Part shown: positions 1-9,129 of the stretch, one piece after another
Numbering within the stretch: position 1 is the first letter of the stretch
Layout of the letters: each line of letters opens with the position of its first letter
Source of the DNA: Fischerella sp. CENA71
GTDB taxonomy: Bacteria > Cyanobacteriota > Cyanobacteriia > Cyanobacteriales > Nostocaceae
Direction: 5' to 3'
NCBI GenBank assembly: GCA_024239075.1
Contig: JANBVI010000045.1
Span: forward strand, 1-63,269
Length of the DNA: 63,269 nucleotides
The notes under the pieces: model-generated
What the model was told of the DNA's origin: nothing
The model's input: the letters and a program-made list of their open reading frames with translations, nothing else
Databases searched by the model: none
Translations under genes and position numbers: made by a program

Positions 1-125
1 TACAGAGTTCGTGACCGAGCTAATGAAACTAAATCGCAATAAGCAGAAGTATTATCAACGAGGTCTGAGCGCTATGAAGCTTATCATGTCTGTATCCTAG
101 CTATTTTTGTCGCCCCGTCAGGGGA

Positions 126-716
126 TTGAAGTATTTCCGGAAAACAATTTTAACTGAACCAGCACAAGAGCGATTATCATTAGCACTTAGCGAAGCCAGC
201 CGATTAGAAAATCTGTTGAGTGAAATTTTGCTTTATGCCAAGCCCCAAGTGTTGCAATTGTGTGAATTGGATGTAAATGAATTCATTCGTGAGATGCTAA
301 GTTTCATTAGTCAGATGCAAGAAGCAGTTTCACGACAAATCGAATTTATGCCTGCGTCAGTTGCAGTCAAAATTTTGGCAGACAAAGATAAGCTCAAACA
401 AGTTTTTATTAATATTGTTCGCAATGCTTGTGAAGCAGTTTCCCCAGGAGATATTATTAAATGCGAAATAAACATTTCATCTCAAGATCAAATTTGTATC
501 AATGTTTGCAATGGTGGTGAACCAATTCCTCCAGAAGTTTTGTCAAAACTAACTCAGCCATTCTTTTCTACAAAATCTAGTGGTACAGGGCTAGGACTTG
601 CCATTACCAAACGCATAGTCAAGGCTCATGGTGGGGAATTATCTATTCAATCTGATACATCAACAGGTACTATAGTCAGTGTTCAATTGCCTATGATTTA
701 TCTTCAGAGCCTTTGA
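126..716 (+). pseudogene. N-terminally truncated sensor histidine kinase
   Basis: This is the C-terminal half of a two-component sensor kinase. The second helix of the dimerisation domain is present (residues ~15-40, ending LLSEILLYAKP), followed by a full HATPase_c domain with N box (NIVRNACEA), G1-like box (NGGEPIPPE) and G2 box (GTGLGLAI). The phospho-accepting His (H box) and all sensory domains are missing. Reading in frame upstream of the TTG at 126 gives unrelated residues and a stop at 75-77, so the gene is broken rather than simply misannotated. The break point coincides with a CRISPR-repeat-like string at 111-130. Another frame (2-100) carries the 32-residue tail of an unrecognised ORF, so two fragments may be joined here. 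A free-standing ATPase domain is possible but less likely. Confidence 0.7.
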
Positions 717-914
717 GATTTTTTAGATTCAACAATTTTGGTCACTTGTTGTAAAGCGATCGTCACTCCAGTTTCAGCAATTGGTGATCAGCGATCGCCT
801 AATTGAAAGTTTACTCCTAGTAGTCCACCACACAAACTTGGCTAGGTAAAACAATTTGGACAAATCGGTAAAACCTCTTTCTTTGCGTTCTTTGTGTTCT
901 TAGTGGTTCGTTCT

Positions 915-1874
915 TTACCCTTCAAGCGTTCCAGATTTTGTGGGGTTCCAGTTTGTTCGTCTACCTACAAAAATGCCTATTTTTCTGCCAACTTCTTTGC
1001 CTTTTGGCCCCAGCACCGTACCTCCAATTACTCCACCGATAACAGCTGTACCAGTTTCACCTAAAAAATTGCAGGTAGTATCACCTAACCAACTTCCTTT
1101 ATGCTGTTGAGAAGACGATGGTTTTAGATGAGAAACTGTTTCAAAATTTTTTTGAGTGATTTGATTGACTTGCCGCACTGCACCTTCGCCAAGCTGCGCT
1201 CCAATGGTAAAACCGACAACACTGCCTACTTGAGTACCAACGATCACACCTGCTGGTCCCATTGTCATCCCAACTACAACTGCTCCAACTGTTCCCCCTA
1301 CTGTTTCTCCGACAGTAGCTCCAATTAAGCTACCTCCAAATTCTTGAATCGTGGCTTTGGATGTCGGAGAAGGAATATTTTCTATGGCTTCAGATATTTT
1401 ATGAGCAACAGCTTGCCCTGCTTGGGAGGTAGCATTCCCGATGACTTCGCCAAAACCAGCAGTTGTTCCTGCTACCATTTTTCCAGTGAAGAAAGCAGCA
1501 CTTCCAATCACTTCACCCATATTGTTGGCTGTTACAGACAAATATGCTAAACCAGGAGGTGTAACACTATCAAGAACTTCTCCAACATTAGCAGCTGTTT
1601 CCAGCACTGTTTTTCCTGCTTGGTATGCCATGCCATTGATTACTTCTGCCATACCTGTGGTAGTGTCAGTCATAAGTTTTCCCGCTTGGGATGCTGCATC
1701 AGTGATTGCTTGTCCTATTTCATTCGCAACTGTGGCAAAAAATCCTAAACGAGGAGCTTTTTGAGTCGAAATTCTAGCTATTTCAATACTGGAAGATTGG
1801 GAATAAACTTCGATTACCTCTGCTTTGACTTCAATATCTGAGGATTGAGCTTTGATTGTTGCTTCACTTGACAT
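915..1874 (-). CDS. Glycine-rich protein with 22-residue repeats
   Basis: A 319-residue protein of unknown function. Residues 42-151 consist of five contiguous 22-residue units without insertions (starting at 42, 64, 86, 108 and 130), followed by a partial sixth. Each follows a pattern of Gly near position 2-3, Thr in the middle, then G/A-E-V-I, and usually Gln at the end. A 22-residue period suits amphipathic helices that lie on a membrane, as in apolipoprotein- or LEA-like repeats. Residues ~175-300 hold glycine-zipper-like runs (GETVGGTVGAVVVG, GGVIGGTVLGP) typical of membrane-embedding helices. GAGG lies 8 bases before the ATG. It follows the CAX gene by 42 bases on the same strand and is probably its operon partner. 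I do not recognise a characterised family; a membrane-stabilising role is inference. Confidence 0.75.
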   Translation of the reverse strand: MSSEATIKAQSSDIEVKAEVIEVYSQSSSIEIARISTQKAPRLGFFATVANEIGQAITDAASQAGKLMTDTTTGMAEVINGMAYQAGKTVLETAANVGEVLDSVTPPGLAYLSVTANNMGEVIGSAAFFTGKMVAGTTAGFGEVIGNATSQAGQAVAHKISEAIENIPSPTSKATIQEFGGSLIGATVGETVGGTVGAVVVGMTMGPAGVIVGTQVGSVVGFTIGAQLGEGAVRQVNQITQKNFETVSHLKPSSSQQHKGSWLGDTTCNFLGETGTAVIGGVIGGTVLGPKGKEVGRKIGIFVGRRTNWNPTKSGTLEG

Positions 1875-1916
1875 GCAGATAACCTCAATAAAATTAGTAT
1901 GGGAGATTTAACAATA

Positions 1917-2999
1917 TTAAGGGTGAAAGTAAAATGCTGTTCCAACAACAGCATAGGTAATGAGAAGCAAAGCTCCTTCTAACCAATTGGATTGACCATC
2001 GGTACTAATAGAATTGGTAATTAAGACTGCGATCGCCACTGCCAGTACTTCAAAGGGGTTGAAGTCTAGATTCATTGATTGTCCCATTAACTGACCTGCC
2101 AAGACCAAAACAGGAGCAACAAACATAGCTATTTGCAAGCTCGATCCCATCGCCACTGCTACGGCTAAATCCATTTTGTTCTTCATCGCAAAGGTGGCAG
2201 CAGTGATATACTCGACTGCTCCTCCAAAAATGGGAATTAAAATGACACCTGTAAAAAGACTAGATAAACCTAAGGTAGAAATCGCTTCTTGTAGACTTGC
2301 TACTAGAGTATCAGATACAAAGACCAGAACAATAGTGCAAATGAGCAGAATTCCAACTGACTTCCATAAACTGGTCTTATGTGTCTCAGATGCAAGTGTA
2401 TCTTGGTTAGTCTCTTCTAGCTCTCTGAGTTGATAGATGGATTTGTGGGTTTTCATCGAAAAAACCAAGGTCAATCCATAGAAAAGTAGCAACAAGAAAG
2501 CAGCAACAATCGAAAAATGATTAATTGTTGCAGGTTGCAAGCCTTTAGATGTGAAATCAATGGCAGTCGGAGAAAGCAGTACTACTAATGCTAAATTCAA
2601 CGAAGAGGCGTTAATCCGGGCAACTGTTGGTTGAAAGCTTTGCTCTTTGAACCGTAATCCTCCTAACAGAATTGCAGCTCCGAGTGCTAAGAGAAGATTG
2701 GCAACGATTGTACCTGTAATACTAGCTTTGACTACATCTACCAACCCGGCTCGAAGTGCAACAATCGCGATGATTAACTCTGTAGCGTTGCCGAAGGTAG
2801 AGTTAAGCAAACCTCCCAAAGATGGGCCAATAACTTCCGCGATCGCTTCTGTAGAGTCAGCAATAAATGCTGCTAAGGGAATAATTGCCAACCCGGAAGC
2901 AATAAAAACTATTATGGAGGGAAAATCTAACCATTCTGCTATGAATGCAATTGGTAAAAAAACCAACATACGTAGCAGAATTACTTCTTTTTGAGTCAT
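1917..2999 (-). CDS. Ca2+(cation)/H+ antiporter, CAX family
   Basis: A 360-residue inner-membrane cation/proton exchanger of the CaCA superfamily, expected to expel Ca2+ or related cations using the proton gradient. It has the usual two inverted halves: the c-1 motif at 63-76 (NSTFGNATELI) and the c-2 motif near 255-290 (GGAVEYITA then SSLQIAMF). Both motif glutamates are present, so it looks active. About ten or eleven hydrophobic segments are visible with an acidic loop between the halves. AGGAG stands 9 bases before the ATG. It is first in a two-gene unit with the downstream 22-residue-repeat protein. A close paralog lies at 23956 and a diverged one at 25481. Ion specificity cannot be read from sequence. 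Confidence 0.9.
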   Translation of the reverse strand: MTQKEVILLRMLVFLPIAFIAEWLDFPSIIVFIASGLAIIPLAAFIADSTEAIAEVIGPSLGGLLNSTFGNATELIIAIVALRAGLVDVVKASITGTIVANLLLALGAAILLGGLRFKEQSFQPTVARINASSLNLALVVLLSPTAIDFTSKGLQPATINHFSIVAAFLLLLFYGLTLVFSMKTHKSIYQLRELEETNQDTLASETHKTSLWKSVGILLICTIVLVFVSDTLVASLQEAISTLGLSSLFTGVILIPIFGGAVEYITAATFAMKNKMDLAVAVAMGSSLQIAMFVAPVLVLAGQLMGQSMNLDFNPFEVLAVAIAVLITNSISTDGQSNWLEGALLLITYAVVGTAFYFHP

Positions 3000-3620
3000 T
3001 TTTGCGACTCCTAAATAAAAAAGTTCTCTCTTATTAATTACTTTTATCTCAATACGATTGGGTTAAGGGAAGATCGCATTTCGCCTTTTGAAAAAACAAA
3101 CTATGTGAAGTAATCTAAGATTATTAGAATCTAGCTCGTAGACGGACGAAGTCCGCCTTCTCGCAGAGTACTGGCTTCTGTTCCCCGAAGGGGTTCCCAA
3201 AGGGCAAGTAGACGCTCGTAAGAGCGGCTACACTACAAACCTTTAATTATTTACGCTGTTCTACTTACACGACAATTTATCACATTTAAAATTATCTCAT
3301 TAAAAAATTCATTATCTTTAACATACATAAATAGTAAAGTCAAAAATAAAAATTAAAACGAAAGATTATATTAATTGTCAAAAAATCAACAAAAGAACTA
3401 ATATCACCACATACAGCAAGAGGTAGGCAACTCTTAACAGACAACAGAAAATACTTGGGACTGTTCCCTATCCCCTATTCCGTAATACTTATAAACTATC
3501 TTGATTTAAATCCATTAATTATACCTTTTGGATAGTAATTATTATCCAAATAGAAAGAGAAAATATAACTATTTTTTATATATTCTATCAAAGTAGAGAG
3601 TGAATTGACGGGTAAGTTTT
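3000..3620. other. Intergenic region with a stem-loop-rich block
   Basis: No convincing gene. Bases 3135-3232 hold a compact series of small inverted repeats (GGACGAAGTCC, CCCCGAAGGGG, GCTCGTAAGAGCGGC) of the kind scattered through Nostocales genomes. The rest is AT-rich and should contain the promoter of the leftward CAX gene. Confidence 0.5.
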
Positions 3621-3749
3621 ATGGATGAGATTTTATTAGTTTCTATTCTTGGTTTTGTAATTTTGTTTGGAATGACATTGTTGATAGTTGAGGAGTTTAC
3701 TATCGAACGAAGGATGATTTTGGCTGAATATCGCAGGAAAAGGAAATAA
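3621..3749 (+). CDS. Small single-pass membrane protein (42 aa)
   Basis: A 42-residue ORF, too short for most gene finders. Residues 4-24 form one hydrophobic helix (LLVSILGFVILFGMTLLIV), followed by a charged tail rich in Glu, Arg and Lys ending RRKRK. The topology is that of a one-helix membrane protein with a cationic cytoplasmic tail, a type that often accompanies transporters. It lies 176 bases before a degenerate P-type ATPase on the same strand. There is no strong ribosome binding site, which lowers confidence. A longer minus-strand ORF across the same bases is judged its shadow. Confidence 0.35.
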   Translation: MDEILLVSILGFVILFGMTLLIVEEFTIERRMILAEYRRKRK

Positions 3750-3925
3750 TTTGAGAATATATGTAGAGGTTGTTTGAAAGGGTTTTTGATGGGCAGTAGA
3801 GATTCAATACACTGAGCAATTCTCACATAATTTTATAACAAAAGCTTTTTCCTTACTTTAGTTGTAGCTTATGATGTTGATTAATACGAAAGTCAAAACC
3901 CTTTCATTAAAATTCTCTCGATGTA

Positions 3926-5917
3926 ATGAGCTATCAGATCGTTCACTCTACTTTTGGACGTTATCGTATTCGTATCCCTCAGCTTGCCTATGATTCAGAG
4001 TTTGCTAGCAAACTTAAGGTACTAGTTGAATCGTTGGCATTTGTTACTGAGGTTCGTATTAATGCACAAGCAAGTTCACTAATTGTGAGCTATCAAGATG
4101 ATTTTTGCAGCACAACAGCACTGGAAAAGTTTGTCGCCTGTATTCAGGCGGTAGACGGTAGTGAAATTCCCTTGACACAATCTCTACCTGAAGGAGAAGA
4201 CCTAAAACCGGAAGTTAATCAATGGAAGGATTTAGGATTTCCTACCCTCAGCCTTACTTTGGCTTTGCTAGCAGCTCCTTTGGAGTTACCACCTTTGATT
4301 CTATTTTTAGCAATTGCTGGAGCTGCAACACCTTGGTTAAACCGTGCTGCTGATAATCTGCTTAATCAACGTCAGCCTAATATTGATTTGCTAGATTCAG
4401 CATGGATGACTATGCAGGCTGTGCAAGGTCAATTTATCGCACCTTCACTCAAGACAGTTTTGGTAGAAGTGAGGAGAACTCTCAGGGGGAATACAACCCA
4501 CACCAGAGAAGAACTCTCTTTAAATTTGTTAAAGGAATTAGATCAGTATGTTTGGGTAGAGTTGGATGGAGAGGAACAACATGTCCATATAAGCAATTTA
4601 CAGGAAGGCGATCGCATCATCGTTAAATCAGGTGAAATGATTTTGGTAGATGGGATCGTTCTTTATGGTTATGGTTTAATCGATTCCCAGAATTTGACAG
4701 GTAGCTCTAAACCTGTTGTTTGCTCCCAAGGACACGATATCTACGCCTCTACAATCTTGCTTGAAGGTGAGTTATGTGTTTTGGTGAAAGGAATTGGACT
4801 AAATACCCGCGCTGGTTTAGCTGCTCTGCTGGCTGAATTAGCACCTGTTCATGATACAAAAATTGGTGCTTTGCAAGCAGAATTCGTGAAAAATGCAATT
4901 TTACCAACTCTGGCTTTAGGTGGCACAATCTATCTAATGACAGGTAATATTGGTGCTGCTATTTCACCCTACCAATTTGATTTTGGCAGTGGTATTCCGA
5001 TTTCGATTTCGACAACAGTTTTGCAAGCACTGATTTATGCTGTGCGTCATGGAATCTACATTCGCAGTGGTGGCATTTTAGAAGCATTAGCCCATGTCAA
5101 TGCTGTTGTCTTTGATACAAAAGTATTGGTTCTAGATTCCCCTGATACTTTGGAAGCTATTACCATTCTCCAGAGTCAAAACATAGATATTTACTTAGTC
5201 TCTGATGCTCCTGAATCAATAACTCTTGATGTTGCGGCTTTGTTGGGTATCCACCCCCATCATGTCTGTGCAGAAGCTCCTTCAAGCCAAAAAATTAATC
5301 TGGTTCGTGGGTTGCAGCACCAAGGTAAGACAGTGGCTTTTGTAGGAGATGAGAAAGATGATGCAATACGGCTTGCCCATGCTCATGTCTCGATTGCATT
5401 TGCCAAAACGAGTGAGATTCCCCACACCACAACTGATGTTGTCATTTTAGAAGATGACTTACGCGGAGTCACCCATGCCATTGCGATCGCAAAACGAGCA
5501 ATGGAAATAATCTACGAAAACACTGCAACTATTGTCATTCCTAACCTATTTATGCAAATAGGTGGTGGAATGGTGTTGGGTGTAAATCCTGTGTACAATG
5601 TGATTGTAAATAATGGTACTGCTTTTGTAGCTGAATTCTTAAATGGTTCGCGCCCACTTTTTGAGACAAACTTCTTACCTCCTCTGAGAAGCAGTTCTCA
5701 AAGAATCAGTTTGGGAAATATTGAAGAATACAGTTCATCAAATGGTAAAGCACTCAAACAGAGCGAATTGGCAAAGCGGTTGGGAGTTTCACCTCAATCT
5801 CTTACCTACAAAAGATTAAAGCCTGAGTTTCCTATATGGACTCAGGCTAGAGATCCAGAAGGAATAGCATGGGATTTTGATCCAGTAGCCAAGCGCTATC
5901 GACATTCACCCGCTTGA
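3926..5917 (+). CDS. Degenerate P1-type ATPase lacking catalytic Asp and N domain, with C-terminal HTH-like tail
   Basis: A 663-residue relative of the P-type ATPases at 13783 and 19334, with the catalytic core removed. N-terminal residues ~1-75 form an HMA-like fold without CxxC. Membrane helices and the actuator region follow, but the TGES loop reads LTGSS. At D397 the phosphorylation motif DKTGT is DTKVL. The sequence then goes straight into the distal P domain, so the ~130-residue nucleotide-binding domain is missing. TGD is replaced by VSD and GDGIND by GDEKDD. It should not hydrolyse ATP by the P-type mechanism. The frame is open throughout, so it appears kept as a protein. The last ~55 residues carry a helix-turn-helix-like segment (ELAKRLGVSPQSL) shared with the 19334 protein. 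A binding, scaffold or regulatory role is inference. Confidence 0.85.
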   Translation: MSYQIVHSTFGRYRIRIPQLAYDSEFASKLKVLVESLAFVTEVRINAQASSLIVSYQDDFCSTTALEKFVACIQAVDGSEIPLTQSLPEGEDLKPEVNQWKDLGFPTLSLTLALLAAPLELPPLILFLAIAGAATPWLNRAADNLLNQRQPNIDLLDSAWMTMQAVQGQFIAPSLKTVLVEVRRTLRGNTTHTREELSLNLLKELDQYVWVELDGEEQHVHISNLQEGDRIIVKSGEMILVDGIVLYGYGLIDSQNLTGSSKPVVCSQGHDIYASTILLEGELCVLVKGIGLNTRAGLAALLAELAPVHDTKIGALQAEFVKNAILPTLALGGTIYLMTGNIGAAISPYQFDFGSGIPISISTTVLQALIYAVRHGIYIRSGGILEALAHVNAVVFDTKVLVLDSPDTLEAITILQSQNIDIYLVSDAPESITLDVAALLGIHPHHVCAEAPSSQKINLVRGLQHQGKTVAFVGDEKDDAIRLAHAHVSIAFAKTSEIPHTTTDVVILEDDLRGVTHAIAIAKRAMEIIYENTATIVIPNLFMQIGGGMVLGVNPVYNVIVNNGTAFVAEFLNGSRPLFETNFLPPLRSSSQRISLGNIEEYSSSNGKALKQSELAKRLGVSPQSLTYKRLKPEFPIWTQARDPEGIAWDFDPVAKRYRHSPA

Positions 5918-6096
5918 AGCTTTGTTGGATTCTCATGAAGATATGCATTTGCACATCGAGCATCTGCTGTTTGTTGAGTCACGAATAGATGGGCTGAGAA
6001 ATCAGTGAGAATGACTAGCAAAAGAAAAGCAAATGGGCCAACAGCAAGGGTAATCGCTAACTTGCGTAATTTAAAGAACTCTGGATATTCAAGCAT
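5896..6096 (-). CDS. Small membrane protein (66 aa)
   Basis: A 66-residue protein with a short charged N terminus, one long hydrophobic segment at about residues 13-36 and a polar C-terminal tail with two Cys. GGAG is placed 9 bases before the ATG. The gene is convergent with the degenerate P-type ATPase and overlaps its last 22 bases. No family is recognised. Together with the other one-helix proteins of this island it may be a small transporter-associated subunit, which is inference from context only. Confidence 0.55.
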   Translation of the reverse strand: MLEYPEFFKLRKLAITLAVGPFAFLLLVILTDFSAHLFVTQQTADARCANAYLHENPTKLQAGECR

Positions 6097-6199
6097 GGTA
6101 AAAAATCTCCAATAGAGGGAACTGTTTTTTCTTGATTTCTAATCAGGAGAAGTAATATCAAGTTTGCAGATTACTTATAATCCCTGTTAAACTTCACCC

Positions 6200-6376
6200 C
6201 TCTCCTTACTAAGGAACTACGGTGTACACACAAGTCTTATAAAGTTGCTAAACAGCGTTTCGATCCCCCCTAACCCCCCTGCTTTTCAAGGGGGGAAGTT
6301 TTCTTCAAGTCCCCCTTTTTAAGGGGGATTTAGGGGGATCAGATGATTTATGTGTACACCGTAGTTACTAAGGAGA
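6200..6376. mobile_element. MITE-like nested inverted repeat
   Basis: About 177 bp bounded by inverted arms. The core AACTACGGTGTACACA at 6215-6230 is matched by its complement at 6351-6366, and homology extends outward as CTCTCCTTA with a 4-base slip. Inside is a second, GC-rich inverted pair (GATCCCCCCTAACCCCCC against a complementary copy near 6320-6342). No ORF is present. This architecture suits a non-autonomous miniature element. Confidence 0.6.
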
Positions 6377-7012
6377 GGGATTAATACGGTTAGGTTAAAG
6401 ATTTTCAGCATGATTTTGTCATGTAGAGATGCGAAATTATCCTATACCAAGCAAGTTACATGTCTCTACACAAGATTTTTGACCTTATCCGAATCGTATT
6501 AGAAAAGAGATACTGAAGGCGGGGTGAGGTTTTTTAACCAATGAAATTTGCTGTAATCTTTGCGATATTTAGCAAGTTACTTGATACTACCCGCTCACAC
6601 AAAAGTCTGCAACTTTGACATGACGAACTAGCTTCACCTTTCTTTGATAATGCAGAGATAAGCAAGTATTAAGTGGTGAAAGTTAAGGTTATTGGTAAAG
6701 CCTTCAGGTTAATAGATATTGGAAAATCGCCTAATAATGCGATTCTTGACAAAATTTGCCATTAGATTACTAGTAGACTGGTGAATCGATTTTGGATTTG
6801 AGACTTCGTCGTGAGCGCTACTTCGACAAGGCTCAGTACAAGTCAGTCGAACGATTTTGGATTGACCCATACACAGCCCCATTCCCCCTAATTGGGGTTA
6901 GGGGAAGAAGCTCTGTACCCTGCTCAGAATAATTGGTCAATAAAGACTGACAACCGAGAGGCTATCAGTCTCTGGCAAGATGTTAGCTATTCACTTCCAT
7001 GCTTTACAGAGG

Positions 7013-7321
7013 TTAACCGATAGTTACCTCACGGGGAGTACTTTCGCTTGTTCCATTTTTGGAAGATGAACGTTCTGCTTTTGCTTCGGCAACTAAATCC
7101 TTGAAGGATTCACTTGCTTCGGCGAAAGTAGATTGAGCCTTATCAATGGCCTCAAAAGTCCAAATTAATCCAGTCTTTGCTGCACCCCTTGCAGATTCAG
7201 AAACATTGTGGCCAGTTGCAGAATCAAGAGCGCTGACAACAGGAACTAACACCAATGCTCCAACTCCTATTATGGCAGCAGTCATTGGTTCAAGGCCTAG
7301 CAAAAGAGCCTCTAATTCCAT
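7013..7321 (-). CDS. DUF5132-like small protein
   Basis: A 102-residue protein. The N-terminal 35 residues form a glycine-rich hydrophobic helix (MTAAIIGVGALVLVPVV). A helical, acidic and Lys-rich segment follows (EASESFKDLVAEAKAE) and then a disordered Ser-rich tail. The pattern fits the DUF5132 type of small membrane-anchored protein. GGAGG is optimally placed before the ATG, so translation is well supported. It is a single leftward gene between the degenerate P-type ATPase and the DUF1345 pair. Family assignment is from memory of the pattern, not a search; function unknown. Confidence 0.65.
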   Translation of the reverse strand: MELEALLLGLEPMTAAIIGVGALVLVPVVSALDSATGHNVSESARGAAKTGLIWTFEAIDKAQSTFAEASESFKDLVAEAKAERSSSKNGTSESTPREVTIG

Positions 7322-8338
7322 ATTTACTTTACCTCCAAATTGATAGAAAAACCTGCTTGTTTCAAGTTGCAGCTATTTAGACAACTCGAATCTTAAGTTA
7401 TGAAGGTATATCACCTCAAATACTGAATGAAAAAAGTAGATACGAATCTTTCAATAGCTACATTGAGGAATTACAAGAAGGCTAGGTAGTGAGAGTAAAA
7501 ACTGTAGGAAAACAGGTAGCGAAACTTTCTAAAAGTTTCCACCTAGTTGAGTCCACATTACATATTATCAGGAAAATAAAGTACTAGAAAGAACATTAAG
7601 TTTTTGTTACAAAAGTAGATATGATGAAATATATTTTTAAATTTTAGCAAATTATTGTATATTTTATAGCTTTAGTATCTTAATTGCTGATCAAACTCAC
7701 TCATAATAAATCACAAAGAAGTATGCAGGCAAATCAGGAAAAACATTGATTAAAGCTATTAGTAGCTAATTGCTAGTAGCTAACTTGGTCAAACAGTTAA
7801 CTATTAGCCATCAGCTATTAGTTAATTCTAGAAGGCGTTTGATGTGAGTTATTTGCTCAAATTTATACTTTCAGTGTAAAGGCTTGATATTTCGTGCCTT
7901 TATAAACTGAATGATCAGTTATTAGCTCTATTTGCAAAGACTATATATTGCAGCTTGTTGCGAAACTTGTTACTCGTTACAAGCAAATAGTCATAGCAAA
8001 TATTCTTTTCAGTAGACTCAAGCAGGCAGTAGGATAGTATTTATTTACCCTAACTCATTAAGATGAGAGGGCTGAAATTCTTTACACTGACTACTGTTGT
8101 GTATATACTACTAGAGTATCTCCAAAAGATTTTTTGAAATTTATAGATAAATGACCTAGCGGCGTTGAGTATTTTTGCAGACTGCTAATACACAAAATAC
8201 TTTGCTGTGTTCTAGTTCATTCAGATTGGTTACTCAATAAAGCTGATTTCAACAAGCAAGTAGAAATTTTGGATTGCGAGCTTGTTCAGGTTGGGTTGAA
8301 GCCCGCGATTGCTACTAACCTTGAACCTCTAAAAAACT
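7322..8338. other. Long intergenic region, no gene seen
   Basis: About 1 kb without a supported ORF. Bases ~7745-7835 contain several close copies and inversions of GCTATTAGT/AGTAGCTAA-type words, a degenerate short-repeat patch. The remainder is AT-rich and probably holds promoters for the leftward DUF5132-like gene and the rightward DUF1345 pair. No terminator or structured RNA stands out. Confidence 0.4.
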
Positions 8339-9091
8339 ATGAAATTCTTATCAGGAAATAAGCCTCATACTGGCAAAATTAAAACTCTCCAGTTTCTGTT
8401 TGTAGAGCAAGCCAGATTAGCAGTTTTACTCAGTCTACTCAAGAACTTAGATTCACGCAGCCGTTTGGGAGTCTCAATTATGGTGGGCATGGCAGCTTTT
8501 ATCATCATGCCAGACTTTATGCACCTTGATATCCAAATTCTTGCTGCTTGGATCTCTGGTGTGCTTTGTTTCTTAATGTTGTTTGTGTTGATGGCAAACA
8601 GCGCAACTCCCCAAAAAACTTATTATCTTGCCCAAGGTAAAGAAGCACAACATTCAGTAACTTTTTTCTTGGTTATGATTACTGCTTGCACTAGTATCTT
8701 TGCGATTGGGTTGATGGAGACAAACAATCAAGACATAGCAACTTTTGCTCTTGTTATTGAAGTCAGTTTGTCTTTGATCGCAGTCCTTTGTTCTTGGTGT
8801 TTAACTCATACTGTATTTGCACTCCACTACACTACCTGCTACTACCGTCAAGAACAAATAACTCAGGGGGAAGGATATGCGAAGGGATTAGACTTTCCTG
8901 GTGAGGAAGAGCCTGATTTTTGGGATTTTATGTATTTTTCTTTCACTCTTGGGATGACAGCTCAAACCTCTGATGTCTCAATTACATCCTTACCAATGCG
9001 GCAATTGGTATTAGGACATGCAATTGTGTCTTTTCTTTTCTATATGGTAATACTGGCTTCTAGCGTTAATGCTGTTTCTGGATTGATTTAG
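8339..9091 (+). CDS. DUF1345 membrane protein, copy 1
   Basis: A 250-residue integral membrane protein with about five hydrophobic helices. The C-terminal half carries the signature of the DUF1345 family: HYTTCYYR, then FWDFMYFSFTLGMTAQTSDV, then a final helix pair. Substrate and role are unknown; members are often found near cation transporters. It is first of a tandem pair, 38 bases before copy 2, and its N terminus is about 35 residues longer than that of copy 2. Confidence 0.8.
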   Translation: MKFLSGNKPHTGKIKTLQFLFVEQARLAVLLSLLKNLDSRSRLGVSIMVGMAAFIIMPDFMHLDIQILAAWISGVLCFLMLFVLMANSATPQKTYYLAQGKEAQHSVTFFLVMITACTSIFAIGLMETNNQDIATFALVIEVSLSLIAVLCSWCLTHTVFALHYTTCYYRQEQITQGEGYAKGLDFPGEEEPDFWDFMYFSFTLGMTAQTSDVSITSLPMRQLVLGHAIVSFLFYMVILASSVNAVSGLI

Positions 9092-9129
9092 GTATTTAGT
9101 GAATCACAACATTTGTGGAAAAGTAAGTT

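Noticed and set aside
108-130. A CRISPR array
   Set aside because: Only one partial repeat-like string is present; there are no further repeats, spacers or cas genes in the window.
3569-3826. 85-codon minus-strand ORF
   Set aside because: It covers the plus-strand 42-residue membrane ORF, has no ribosome binding site and gives a Lys/Ile-rich product without a domain.
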